DNA of 64,000 bases from DASZGL01 sp035938875 (GCA_035938875.1 DASZGL010000023.1:1-64000); one strand, 5' to 3'; positions 1 through 8,057 are shown, counted from the stretch's first letter. The notes: a model not told the origin generated them from the letters alone. Program-made: numbers and translations.

Positions 1-109
1 GATACTCGACCGGCGCGTAGCCGGGAAGAGCATCCGGTGGCTCGAGAACGTGACCGTCGCCGTCGACGATGCGAAACCCGCGGATCGACTCCAGGGCGCT
101 CTCACCCAT
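1..109 (-). CDS. Amidohydrolase-2 family metal-dependent hydrolase, N-terminal fragment (cut by window edge)
   Basis: Only the first 36 codons are inside the window. The ATG at 109 is preceded by GGAGG with a 9-nt spacer, so the start is well supported. The N-terminus carries IVDGDGHVLEPPD (residues 14-26), the first-strand Asp-x-Asp-x-His metal-binding signature of the amidohydrolase-2 family (PF04909, TIM barrel). It is nearly the same as IVDSDGHLLEPAD in the full-length amidohydrolase starting at 25577, so the two are probably paralogues. It lies 76 nt downstream of the DUF2236 gene on the same strand and may be the last visible member of that transcription unit. The substrate cannot be told. 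Confidence 0.75.
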   Translation of the reverse strand, partial: MGESALESIRGFRIVDGDGHVLEPPDALPGYAPVEY

Positions 110-185
110 GCCGCTCTTCCTCCAACCGGCGCCCGGCGTCCGCTCCGGCGCCCGGCTCATGGTACCCAGAGGAGCGCGCGCTGCA

Positions 186-1157
186 TCAGGCCGCCAGGCG
201 AAGGCGACCAAGCTCGCCGTTGACCCGGGCGATCGCGTAGTCGTGGACTGGCGAGATGCGCAGCCGGCGCGGCAGCGCGCCCTTGGTCGTGCGCAGCCAG
301 ACGCGCAGCGCGGCGTGGGCTGCCTCGTGGGCCGGAGTCCAGGTGATGTCGTATCGGTTGCGTACCTCTGGCGGCAGCAGTCCCACGGTGCTGAAGGCGA
401 CCAGCTCCCACGCCGCGGTGAGCGCCCGCGACGTCAGGGGTGGGTGCAGCACGGTGCGCGCGACCATGCGCGAGCCGGCGCCGGGGTCGACCGGGCCACC
501 GGCTATCTCCTCGGCGATGTAGCGCCGCATCGCCGCGTAGTCCGGCCACAACAGACGGCGGGGGACGCGCATCAAACGGGCCACTGCCCGCCATTCGTGG
601 ACGAAGCGATCGCGGTCGGCGTCGCTGAGTCCACCGACGAGCGCGTCGTGCGTGGCGATCATGGTGTCGACGAAGGTGGCGTGGACCCAGAGGAGGAGAT
701 GCGCGTCCGTCGCCGTGTATTTCGTGTGCGAGGCAAGCCGCGCGGTTGCATGGGCGCGGGGCAGAGCTCCGGCGACTCTCTCGTGCAACCGGTTGACCAC
801 GCGCGACGCGGCGCGCGCCTCGGCGGTGGTGCCGAAGGTGACCATGGTGACCCAGGTGATGGTGCGTTGCAGCCGGCCGAATGGATCGGTGCGGTACGTG
901 CTGTGGTCGATCGCCCCCTGCGCGACCAGGGGATGCGCCGCCTGCATCAGCAGTGCCCTGCCCCCGCCGAGTATCAGCAGCGGCTCACGCATCACCCGCC
1001 AGGTCACCGACTCCGGACCGAACAACCCCGGGTCGGGATCGACGTCGTGAAGCGGATGCCGGCCGTCAGAGAAGGGGAGGGGCCGCGTGACCTGACGGAG
1101 CAGCCAGTCGCGGCCAGGCAGGGGGATTGCCGGCATGTCGCGAAGAGAGTAGTTCAC
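186..1157 (-). CDS. DUF2236 / MpaB-like heme oxygenase family protein
   Basis: A 323-aa protein of the DUF2236 family, which includes fungal MpaB oxygenase and latex-clearing protein (Lcp). Visible family features are the N-terminal stretch LLILGGGRALLMQAAHP (about residues 60-77), a following RTDPFGRLQRT segment, LHERVAG, and TKYTATDAHLLLWVHATFVD. The conserved His residues in this family bind heme b or lie in the active site. It has no signal peptide. It begins with GTG at 1157; an in-frame ATG at 1136 is the alternative, and neither has a clear ribosome binding site. It follows the aldo/keto reductase by 48 nt on the same strand. An oxygenase role is inferred from the family; the substrate is unknown. 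Confidence 0.75.
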   Translation of the reverse strand: MNYSLRDMPAIPLPGRDWLLRQVTRPLPFSDGRHPLHDVDPDPGLFGPESVTWRVMREPLLILGGGRALLMQAAHPLVAQGAIDHSTYRTDPFGRLQRTITWVTMVTFGTTAEARAASRVVNRLHERVAGALPRAHATARLASHTKYTATDAHLLLWVHATFVDTMIATHDALVGGLSDADRDRFVHEWRAVARLMRVPRRLLWPDYAAMRRYIAEEIAGGPVDPGAGSRMVARTVLHPPLTSRALTAAWELVAFSTVGLLPPEVRNRYDITWTPAHEAAHAALRVWLRTTKGALPRRLRISPVHDYAIARVNGELGRLRLAA

Positions 1158-1205
1158 GCCGGGCTACACGCCAGAGTTCGCGATCGTGTCTTTGCACGAT
1201 CGGGC

Positions 1206-2171
1206 TCAGCGGCGGCGGGCGACGAGTCCGCTGAGGAACTGGGGCGCCGAGCGCACCCGGGCGGGGCGGAAGCCGCCAGCCGCGCTGCGCAGATCACTGA
1301 GCTCGCTCTCGGAGAGCTCGACGTCGGCGGCGGCGACGTTGGCCTCGAGCTGGGCGATCGACTTGGCTCCGGGGATGGCCACGGTGCGGGGTTGAGCGAT
1401 GACGTAGGCCAGAGCGACCTGCGACGGCGTCAGCCCGTGGCGCGCGCCGACGTCACGCAGAGCGTCGATCAGCGGCTGGGCGCGCTCCAGGTTTGCTGGA
1501 GTGAACAGGCCGTTGACCCTTCGGACGCCGGCGGGGAGGTTCTGCGCCGAATAACGTCCGCTCAGCGCACCCTGAGCCAGTGGGCTGTAGGCGATGACGA
1601 CCCGGTTCTCCTGCTGAGCGAACGGGATCAGCTGCCGCTCCGCGCCGCGTTGCAGGAGGTTGTAGCGCACCTGGTTGCTCAGCACCGGCCTGCCCAGGGC
1701 GGCGTCGGCGGCCTTCCAGCGGCGCAGGCTGTAGTTGCTCACCCCCGCATGCTCAGCAATGCCGGCGTCGAGGACGCGGCGCATGCCCGCCATCTGCACA
1801 CGAAGTGGGACGACGGGGTTGGGCCAGTGCATCTGATAGAGCGCCAGCCTCGCCATGGCCAGCCGCTCCAGGCTGCGCGAGCAGTGCCTGAAGAGCACGC
1901 GCGGCAGCGGCATCAGCGGCATGAACTTGCTGGCCACGAACACGTCCTCGTCGCCGCGCAATGCCCGGCCCAGGATGCGCTCAGACGCGCCGCCACCGTA
2001 GACCTCGGCGGTGTCGATGAGGGTGACGCCCAGGGCGATGGCACGCTGCACGATCGCGGCGCAGTCGGCTTCGTCGAACTCCTTGCCGTATCCCCATTCA
2101 CTGGCACCGAACTGCCAGCAGCCCAGGCCGATGAGCGACACGCGGCGACGGTCGACGTCGAGGTAGCGCAT
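1206..2171 (-). CDS. Aldo/keto reductase
   Basis: A 321-aa cytosolic NAD(P)H-dependent oxidoreductase with a (beta/alpha)8 barrel. The whole catalytic tetrad is present: Asp53, Tyr58 (LIDTAEVYGGG), Lys82 (VASKF) and His115 (LYQMHWPN). The C-terminal nicotinamide-binding part contains QVALAYVIAQP and AIPGAKS, as in YajO/PdxI- and IolS-like enzymes. Length is typical. The ATG at 2171 lies 13 nt after the RNase Y stop codon, so the two are probably co-transcribed. No Shine-Dalgarno sequence is visible. The natural substrate cannot be deduced. Confidence 0.9.
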   Translation of the reverse strand: MRYLDVDRRRVSLIGLGCWQFGASEWGYGKEFDEADCAAIVQRAIALGVTLIDTAEVYGGGASERILGRALRGDEDVFVASKFMPLMPLPRVLFRHCSRSLERLAMARLALYQMHWPNPVVPLRVQMAGMRRVLDAGIAEHAGVSNYSLRRWKAADAALGRPVLSNQVRYNLLQRGAERQLIPFAQQENRVVIAYSPLAQGALSGRYSAQNLPAGVRRVNGLFTPANLERAQPLIDALRDVGARHGLTPSQVALAYVIAQPRTVAIPGAKSIAQLEANVAAADVELSESELSDLRSAAGGFRPARVRSAPQFLSGLVARRR

Positions 2172-2184
2172 CAGTGACAGGACA

Positions 2185-3717
2185 CTATGATGCCGTCGCG
2201 CTCGCGCTGGTCTCGCGGATGACGGTGACCTTGATCATTCCCGGATAGGTCATCTCAGCCTCAATCTCGCGCGCGATCTCGGTGCACAGTTCGGCGACTC
2301 CCTCGTCGGGCACCTGGTCGGGACGCACCGCGACCCGGACCTCGCGACCCGCCTGCATGGGAAAGGCGCGTTCAACCCCGGTGTGTCGCGTGGCGATCTG
2401 CTGCAGCTGTTCGAGGCGCTGCAGATACGTGGTCAGTGTGTCGCGACGCGCGCCCGGCCGCGACGCCGAGACCGCATCGGCGCAGATCGTCAGCATCGCC
2501 AGGTCGGTAGCCGGTTCCTCGTCGAAGTGATGGGCTTTGACGGCGTGGACGATGCTGCCATCTGTGCCAAGAACTGTCAGGAGCTCGCCGCCGATGATCG
2601 CGTGCGAACCCTCGACGTCGTGGTCGACAGCCTTGCCGATGTCGTGGAGGAGCCCCGCGGCGCGCGCCGGCTCGGGATCCATGCGCAGCTCGGCGGCGAG
2701 CATGGCGCAGAGATATCCGGTCTCGCGGCAGTGCAGGAGGGCGTTCTGGCCGTAGGAGAAGCGGTAATGGAGCGTGCCCAGCAGCTCGGCGAGCTCGGGC
2801 CGCGCGTCGATGCCCATCTCCCAGAGGGCGCGCTCGCCGAGCGCCGTCACCTCCCGCGCCAGGCCGCGCCGGGTGCGCAACAGCAGGGGGGACACCTCGT
2901 CGCTGCGCAGACGGCGTTCGAGCACCTCGAGGGAAGCCTGCCTGGCGACCTCACGGCCGATGGGATCGAGGCCACGGAGGGTTGCCTGGTTGCGCTCGGC
3001 GTCGATGCCGAGGTCGGTCGTGGTCTCATCGCTGATCGCGGTGAGCGCGTCGAGCAGCCTTGTCCGCGCCTCCTCGCCGAGCCCGTCGAGGGGAATGGGG
3101 ACGGCTCGTGGGGCGGAGTCGATGTGCGACGCGTCCTGGCGCTGAATCGCGTCGCCGAGGTGCATCACCGCGGTGGGCACCAGGTCACCGACCCTGCCGT
3201 TGGTGGCGCGCTGCACCCGGCCGGGATGCTCAGCGGCGAGCTCACCCTCGATGCGGACGAGCACGGTGGCCGCCGCGGCGTCGCGATCGAGGCCGGCGAT
3301 CTCCTCGCGGCGCCGCGCCACGGCCTCGGCTGCGGCGGCGAGCTCGGCGCGGTCTGTCTCGAGCGCGGTGCGGCGTTCGTCGAGGGCACGGCGGCGTTCG
3401 TCGGCGACGCGGCGACGTTCGTCGAGGGCACGGGCCCGTTCGGCCAATCGCTGCTCGGCGACCTCGAGGGCGGTGCGCCTGGCTCCGAGCTCGTCGAGCG
3501 CATCGACCCGGGAGGCGACCGCCTCCTCACGGGCGAGGGCGATCACCGCCGCGGCCTCCTTCCTCGCCTCAGAGGCAGCGGAGCGTGCCGCGCTCTCGCC
3601 GCGATCTTGCTGCGCTCGCCCGCGACCTCCGCCGCGCCGCCCCAGGCGAGCCGCCGCCAGCGCCACCACCAGCGCGGCGAGGAGCAGGGCACCGGCGAGC
3701 ACGGCGAGGACAAGCAC
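2185..3717 (-). CDS. rny: Ribonuclease Y (membrane-anchored HD-domain endoribonuclease) with a degenerate KH domain
   Basis: A 510-aa protein with RNase Y architecture: an N-terminal membrane anchor (residues 1-24), a long Glu/Arg-rich coiled coil (about 35-150), a KH region (about 204-261), an HD domain with LLHDIGKAVDHDVEGSH (His358-Asp359), and a C-terminal domain ending in YPGMIKVTVIRE. RNase Y starts mRNA decay at the membrane. I chose GTG at 3717 because TACACT lies exactly 7 nt upstream and this start puts the anchor at the extreme N-terminus; a TTG at 3744 would add 9 residues. The KH GxxG loop, normally GREGRN, is absent: this position reads GEEARTRLLDAL, while the following GLDPIGREVAR segment is kept. 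Aldo/keto reductase follows 13 nt downstream. Confidence 0.92.
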   Translation of the reverse strand: MLVLAVLAGALLLAALVVALAAARLGRRGGGRGRAQQDRGESAARSAASEARKEAAAVIALAREEAVASRVDALDELGARRTALEVAEQRLAERARALDERRRVADERRRALDERRTALETDRAELAAAAEAVARRREEIAGLDRDAAAATVLVRIEGELAAEHPGRVQRATNGRVGDLVPTAVMHLGDAIQRQDASHIDSAPRAVPIPLDGLGEEARTRLLDALTAISDETTTDLGIDAERNQATLRGLDPIGREVARQASLEVLERRLRSDEVSPLLLRTRRGLAREVTALGERALWEMGIDARPELAELLGTLHYRFSYGQNALLHCRETGYLCAMLAAELRMDPEPARAAGLLHDIGKAVDHDVEGSHAIIGGELLTVLGTDGSIVHAVKAHHFDEEPATDLAMLTICADAVSASRPGARRDTLTTYLQRLEQLQQIATRHTGVERAFPMQAGREVRVAVRPDQVPDEGVAELCTEIAREIEAEMTYPGMIKVTVIRETSASATAS

Positions 3718-3724
3718 GCCGAGC

Positions 3725-3730
3725 AGTGTA
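3725..3730 (-). promoter_or_regulatory. -10 box of the rny promoter, probably leaderless
   Basis: TACACT on the minus strand ends 7 nt before the GTG at 3717, the spacing expected if transcription starts at the start codon. No good -35 hexamer is visible. The same -10/N6-7/start arrangement recurs at ftsH, clpS, the 37868 gene and murA. Confidence 0.45.
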
Positions 3731-3763
3731 GTTGGCCCCCCCAACCAAGCCCCTGTGCGCCGG

Positions 3764-4675
3764 CTACCCGGACAGCGGCGGGTCGAAGGGGTCCTGCCGT
3801 GGGCGGAGATGCTCGACGAACAGCGACGCGGCGGGTGGCAGGGTGCGCCGCCTGTCCCAGCAGAGCGCCATGGTACGGGCGATCGGCGGCTGCCGCAGCG
3901 GGATCACGGCGACCCGCGTCGATGGCACGGGCAGCGGCATGGGGAGGAGCGTCGTCCCCAGCCCGGCTTCGACGAGGCCCTGGACGATGGTGAAGTCGTC
4001 GCCCTCGTAGGCGACTCGCTCGGGCAGGCCCTCGCGGGCGAAGGCGTCGTCGACCACGCGCCGCAGGCCGCTGCGCGATCGGGGGAGGATGAGGGGCTCG
4101 TCGGCGAGGTCGCGCAGCGTGCACGAGGTTCGGCCGACGAGGCGATGGCCGGCGGGGACGACGACGGCGACCCGCTCGCGGAAGAGAGGAAGGATCTCCA
4201 ATTCGCGGCTGCTCGCCGGGGGCGGGCCGAGGATGCCGAGGTCGAACTCGCCGTTGAGCACCCCGGCGACGACCTCCGCCGAGGTCCCCTCGAGGAGGGT
4301 GAACCGAACGTGTGGGTGGGCATCGAGGAAGCGGGCCAGCCGCTCGGGCAGCCACCGAGCCCCGACGGTGTGGAGGAAGCCGATGCGAACCTCGCCGCTC
4401 TCCACGCTGACCGCGCCGGCCGCGTCCGAGATGGCTTCGCGGAGATCATGGAGGAGGCGTTCGGCGCGGGGGATGAAGCGCCCGCCGGCGGCCGTCAGCC
4501 GGATGCTCCGGCCGACGCGCTCGAAGAGAGCGACGCCCACCTCCTGCTCCAGCCTGGCCACCTTGCGGCTGACGGTTGACTGGTCGGCGTGGAGCGAGTC
4601 CGCGGCCTGGCCGAGGTGCTCGTACCGGGCCACGGCCAGGAAGGTCCTCAGCCCGTCGACATTGATGCGATCCAT
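3764..4675 (-). CDS. LysR-family transcriptional regulator
   Basis: A 303-aa LysR-type regulator. The N-terminal winged helix-turn-helix (about residues 4-62) contains GLRTFLAVARYEHLGQAA and TVSRKVARLEQEVGVALF, followed by a type-2 periplasmic-binding effector domain (about 90-295). The start at 4675 (MDRINVDGLRTFL) fits the family better than the in-frame ATG at 4711, which would add 12 unrelated residues. It is divergent from the gene at 4785, with 109 nt between the starts. LysR regulators often control such a neighbour, so that gene is the first candidate target. The effector is unknown. Confidence 0.9.
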   Translation of the reverse strand: MDRINVDGLRTFLAVARYEHLGQAADSLHADQSTVSRKVARLEQEVGVALFERVGRSIRLTAAGGRFIPRAERLLHDLREAISDAAGAVSVESGEVRIGFLHTVGARWLPERLARFLDAHPHVRFTLLEGTSAEVVAGVLNGEFDLGILGPPPASSRELEILPLFRERVAVVVPAGHRLVGRTSCTLRDLADEPLILPRSRSGLRRVVDDAFAREGLPERVAYEGDDFTIVQGLVEAGLGTTLLPMPLPVPSTRVAVIPLRQPPIARTMALCWDRRRTLPPAASLFVEHLRPRQDPFDPPLSG

Positions 4676-4701
4676 GCAACAATCTGATCCGAAATTCGCT
4701 G

Positions 4702-4730
4702 TTGATGTCAATGACCTCTGTGGGTACCCT
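4702..4730 (+). promoter_or_regulatory. Putative promoter of the 4785 gene in the LysR divergent region
   Basis: TTGATG (4702-4707) and TACCCT (4725-4730) are separated by 17 nt, which fits a sigma-A promoter. The site sits between the divergent LysR gene and the 139-aa gene. I found no clear LysR T-N11-A dyad that can be assigned confidently. Confidence 0.4.
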
Positions 4731-4784
4731 CCTTACAGCGGCGACCGCATCCGCGCGCGCCGACGATCCTTGTGGGAGAGGTAC

Positions 4785-5204
4785 GTGTTGATTGAAAACG
4801 CCACCGCCGAGGTCCATGCGGCCAGGCGGCGACACCAGCGAGAGCTGGCCCAGCGGACACGCCTACGGCGCTTTGTCGGCACCGTCGACGTGATGATCGA
4901 GGCCTGCGAGGAAGCGCACCTCCAGGGGCTCAAGGAGGTTCCTACCGACCTTCGGGAGCGGACCGAGGACATCCTCCGGCGGGCCCGGCGCATCGTGGCC
5001 CTGACCGGGGACGCGGACGCGATCGAGGCCGTCGCCGAGGCCACGCGCCGCAACCAGCCAAAGATCGCCGACGTGATGGACGTCCTCTGGACGGTTCAGG
5101 AGGTGGTCTTCGACCTCATGCTGCCGTGGCGAACCGAGCTCCCCGAGGACGTGGAGCTCCCCGGGACGCCTGCCGGTCCGTGGCGGTACGATTCCGCCGC
5201 CTGA
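4785..5204 (+). CDS. Hypothetical alpha-helical protein, divergent from LysR gene
   Basis: A 139-aa protein that I do not recognise. GTG at 4785 is chosen because GGGAGAGG lies just upstream (4774-4781). The sequence looks mostly alpha-helical and charged in its N-terminal half (AARRRHQRELAQRTRLRRF), then has LRERTEDILRRARRIVALTGD, and ends in a Pro-rich tail (LPGTPAGPWRYDSAA). It has no signal peptide, membrane helix or Cys/His cluster. Codon use matches the neighbours, and the long GC-rich frame ends in a clean stop. Its position divergent from a LysR regulator is the only functional hint. Confidence 0.6.
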   Translation: MLIENATAEVHAARRRHQRELAQRTRLRRFVGTVDVMIEACEEAHLQGLKEVPTDLRERTEDILRRARRIVALTGDADAIEAVAEATRRNQPKIADVMDVLWTVQEVVFDLMLPWRTELPEDVELPGTPAGPWRYDSAA

Positions 5205-5834
5205 CCTCATTCGAATCTTCCCCTCCAACCGGGGCGCGGACGCCGACTGGCGGCCGCGCCCTTGCATTTCCACCCGTCTTTAGTTTGGTGCGCTCTACGG
5301 GCGCCGGGTGGGGCGCCGGGGAGCCACGGGACATGGCGGCGCGGGGACGCTTGTAACGCCTTTGGCGTTCCTGCGCTCAGTCGGTCCTGTGCACTGCTCG
5401 GACCTCCAATGCCCCGCTCCACCACGTCCCATGTCTCCCCGGCTGCGACCTCGATGACGGTCCTCCGCATCAACTTTCGAAGGCGCAACCGACAGGGCTA
5501 TTGAAGAGGTCGCAACGCGGCCGCCACGGCCTGGGCAGCGACGTGTGTCCGGTGCTGCGGGCGCAGGCCTACCTCGCACTGTTCCCGGGCATGCAATCGC
5601 CCAGAGGCGGCGCTGGCCAGCGCGTGTCTTGCGCCGATAACGGTTCGTCGAACCAGCGGGAAGTGGTGGGGGCGTCGTCGCAGGGGGGCTCTCGCAGGCC
5701 GAGTGGTCCCTCGGCCGAGAGCGAGCGGCGAACTCCAGAGGAGTTCGACCGCGGTCCCCCCAAGACGATGCCCCCGCCGCTCCCTGCGTCCCGACAAAGA
5801 CGCGTGAATCGCGACTCGCTCTAAGCGAGGGGTA
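5205..5834. other. 630-bp interval without a convincing gene
   Basis: Short open frames here have no ribosome binding site and unbiased composition, so I call no gene. The interval holds three small perfect hairpins with 3-nt loops: AACGCC/GGCGTT (5355-5369), CGAACTCC/GGAGTTCG (5729-5747) and CTCGCT/AGCGAG (5815-5829). The last lies just past the stop codon of the sugar transferase gene. None has a U-tract. The region may be a decayed gene or an untranslated regulatory stretch. Confidence 0.5.
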
Positions 5835-6572
5835 TCAGTACGCCCCGCGTCCGCGCAGCATCGCGGGGATGGTGCGGGCGACGATGCTGAGGTCGAGGGC
5901 GAGCGTGCGCCGCTCGATGTAGGCGAGGTCGAGGGCGATCATCTCGCCGTGGCCCAGGAGGTTGCGGCCGGTCACCTGCCAGAGCCCGGTGATCCCGGGC
6001 TTGACGCGGACGCGGGCGCGTTCGGCGGCCGTGAAGTGCTCGAACTCGGTGGGGAGAGGCGGGCGGGGGCCGACAAGGGCCATGTCACCGCGCAGCACGT
6101 TGAGGAACTGGGGCATCTCGTCGAGGCTGAGGCGGCGCAGCCAGCGTCCCACGCGAGTTCGCCGAGGATCGTCGACCACCTTGAAGGTGACGCCGTTCAT
6201 CACGTTGAGCGGCAGGATGGTGTCGCGTAGCCGCTCGGCTTCGATCACCATGCTGCGCAGCTTGTAGATGGTGAAGGTCCTGCCGTCGAGGCCGACGCGC
6301 CGCTGACGGAAGAAGACCGGTCCGCGCGAGTCCAGCCGGATGGCCAGGGCAATGATCGGCAGCGCCACGACGAGCAGCAGCACGCCGAACGTGGCCACCA
6401 CCAGCTCGATGGCGCGCCGGGCGACGACTTCCAGCCGGGTCGGCCGCGATGTTGCGGGGATGGAGCGCACCGCCAAGCCGACCAGCTCCATCTCGGCGAC
6501 GCCGGGCGCGCGGACGTCGAGTGCCGGGCTCTGGTGGAGCTCCGCGACACGGCCCAAGGCGTTGACTGCCAC
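5835..6572 (-). CDS. Undecaprenyl-phosphate sugar-1-phosphate transferase (bacterial sugar transferase family)
   Basis: A 245-aa priming glycosyltransferase (PF02397). It moves a sugar-1-phosphate from a nucleotide sugar to undecaprenyl phosphate, the first membrane step of exopolysaccharide or O-antigen-like glycan synthesis. One membrane helix (FGVLLLVVALPIIALAI, about residues 60-77) is followed by the catalytic region: GPVFFRQRRVGLDGRTFTIYKLRSM, then RRLSLDEMPQFLNVLRGDMALVGPRP and PGITGLWQVTGR. The long N-terminal multi-helix part of WbaP/CpsE proteins is absent, so it is a short PglC-like form. GTG at 6572 is chosen because GGGAGG lies 5 nt before it; open frame continues upstream without such support. 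No other glycan genes adjoin it. Confidence 0.88.
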   Translation of the reverse strand: MAVNALGRVAELHQSPALDVRAPGVAEMELVGLAVRSIPATSRPTRLEVVARRAIELVVATFGVLLLVVALPIIALAIRLDSRGPVFFRQRRVGLDGRTFTIYKLRSMVIEAERLRDTILPLNVMNGVTFKVVDDPRRTRVGRWLRRLSLDEMPQFLNVLRGDMALVGPRPPLPTEFEHFTAAERARVRVKPGITGLWQVTGRNLLGHGEMIALDLAYIERRTLALDLSIVARTIPAMLRGRGAY

Positions 6573-6706
6573 TTTCGCCTCCCGCAGCAGGGGTGATCGC
6601 CTACCGCTCACGCCCTCTCGTCTCGTCTGGTCATAACGACGCCGTGACGGCCGGAAATCTTTCGCCGCTGTCTTGCAGGACCCGATTGCCACGAGGCCCT
6701 TTGCGT

Positions 6707-6734
6707 TTGTGGGACGCATCGCCTCGGGTAGAAT
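6707..6734 (+). promoter_or_regulatory. Putative rpsU operon promoter
   Basis: TTGTGG (6707-6712) and TAGAAT (6729-6734) are 16 nt apart. They lie about 107 nt before the rpsU start, in an otherwise GC-rich 268-bp gap between the divergent sugar transferase and rpsU. Confidence 0.4.
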
Positions 6735-6840
6735 TCCGGCCACGGTGCCCGGCGTCGATCGCCGGGACGGTCGCGCTCATCGCCGGATGGCCCGGTGGGA
6801 ATGCGTCCTGCCGGCCAGCAAAGGAGGTGAGTGTCCGACC

Positions 6841-7023
6841 GTGTCGGAGGTTAAGGTCCGCGAGGGGGAGACCTTCGAGAGCGCCCTGCGACGCTTCAAC
6901 AAGAAGATCAAGCAGAACGGCATCCTCTCGGAGGTGCGCCGCCGCGAGCACTACGAGAAGCCGTCGGTGCGCCGCAAGCGAAAGCTCGTCGCCGCCAGAA
7001 AGCGCCGTCTCAAGGCCGGGTGA
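6841..7023 (+). CDS. rpsU: Small ribosomal subunit protein bS21
   Basis: A 60-aa basic protein that matches bS21 over its length: VKVREGETFESALRRFNKKI, then GILSEVRRREHYEKPSVRRKRK and a Lys/Arg-rich end. bS21 binds the 30S platform near the 3' end of 16S rRNA and helps initiation. GTG at 6841 is the only suitable start. A strong AAAGGAGGTGAG element (6820-6831) precedes it by about 13 nt, a rather long spacer. The gene leads a run with ybeY, pth, mfd and mazG. Confidence 0.95.
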   Translation: MSEVKVREGETFESALRRFNKKIKQNGILSEVRRREHYEKPSVRRKRKLVAARKRRLKAG

Positions 7024-7036
7024 TCCGACGGTCACC

Positions 7037-7480
7037 ATGCGGGTGACCGTGATCCGCGACGTGCACCTCGACGCTGCCGGCCGCCACGCGGCGCGCAGGG
7101 CTGCGCTGGCGCCGCTGCTGCGTCAATGTGGCGACGTCCTCGGCGTGCCCGCGCGCGCGTCCTTGGCCATGCGTCTCACCGGTGACGACGAGCTGCGACG
7201 CCTCAACCGACAGTACCTCGACGTCGACGAACCCACCGACGTGCTCGCCTTCCCCGGCGACACACCGGGCCACGTCGGCGATATCGCCGTTTCGGTGGAG
7301 CGTGCCCTCGCTCAGACCGACGACGGCGTTGCCGAGCTGCGCCTGCTCGCCGTGCACGGGCTGCTCCACTGCCTGGGACACGACCACGGCGACGCCGACG
7401 GTGCGGCGCTGATGACGGCCGCCACGGAGCGGCTGCTCCCCGATCAGCACGTCCCGATTCTGCGGCCGAGCGCGCGGTGA
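7037..7480 (+). CDS. ybeY: Endoribonuclease YbeY (rRNA maturation factor)
   Basis: A 147-aa zinc-dependent RNase of the UPF0054 family, involved in 16S rRNA 3' end maturation and ribosome quality control. The zinc site is intact in AVHGLLHCLGHDH, with His107, His111 and His117. The central LNRQYLDVDEPTDVLAFP segment is family-specific. The ATG lies 13 nt after rpsU and the stop is 1 nt before pth, so it is translated within the same operon. Confidence 0.95.
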   Translation: MRVTVIRDVHLDAAGRHAARRAALAPLLRQCGDVLGVPARASLAMRLTGDDELRRLNRQYLDVDEPTDVLAFPGDTPGHVGDIAVSVERALAQTDDGVAELRLLAVHGLLHCLGHDHGDADGAALMTAATERLLPDQHVPILRPSAR

Positions 7481-7481
7481 C

Positions 7482-8057
7482 ATGCCGCAGCTCATCATCG
7501 GACTCGGCAACCCCGGTGGTGAGTACGCCGCGACGCGGCACAACCTCGGTTGGCGCTGCCTGGATGACCTGGCCCAGCGCGGGCGCTTCGCCCGCGAGCG
7601 GCGCGAAGGCCAGTCGAGGATTCGCGAGGGCATGCTCGACGGCTTCGACGCCGTGCTCGCCACCCCAAGGACCTACATGAATCTCAGCGGTCGCGCGGCG
7701 CTGCAGCTCACCCGCCGTTACGGTGTGCCGGTGGCCGACGTTATTGTCACCTATGACGAGATCGACCTTCCCCTCGGCCGGCTGCGGCTGCGCCGCGGTG
7801 GTGGCGCCGGTGGACACAACGGCGTCCGCTCATTGATCGACTCGTGGCAGAGCCCCGACTTCATCCGCGTTCGCATGGGCATCGGTCGGCCACCAGACGG
7901 GGTCGACCCCGCTGACTACGTGCTGCGCGGCTTCAGCCCCGACGAAGGCGAGCATGTCGAGGTCATGGTGCGCAGGGCAGCCGACGCGGTCATCGCCATC
8001 GTGCGTGAGGGTCTTGCTGCGGCGATGAACCTGTACAACCGCAAGCCCGATGCCTGA
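7482..8057 (+). CDS. pth: Peptidyl-tRNA hydrolase
   Basis: A 191-aa enzyme that cleaves peptidyl-tRNA released from stalled ribosomes. It has the N-terminal signature LIIGLGNPGGEYAATRHN with catalytic His20, substrate-contacting Asn67 (TYMNLSG), Asp92 (VTYDEIDLPLG) and Asn113 (GGHNGVRS). Length is typical. The ATG is 1 nt after the ybeY stop, and the gene's 3' end overlaps the mfd start by 8 nt (ATGCCTGA), which suggests translational coupling. Confidence 0.97.
   Translation: MPQLIIGLGNPGGEYAATRHNLGWRCLDDLAQRGRFARERREGQSRIREGMLDGFDAVLATPRTYMNLSGRAALQLTRRYGVPVADVIVTYDEIDLPLGRLRLRRGGGAGGHNGVRSLIDSWQSPDFIRVRMGIGRPPDGVDPADYVLRGFSPDEGEHVEVMVRRAADAVIAIVREGLAAAMNLYNRKPDA

Noticed and set aside
69..2177. 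A 702-codon open frame on the plus strand across the DUF2236 and aldo/keto reductase genes
   Set aside because: It is antisense to two genes with clear family motifs. Its translation is low in hydrophobic order and rich in His, Gln, Arg and Gly, as expected from the third-position GC bias of the real genes.
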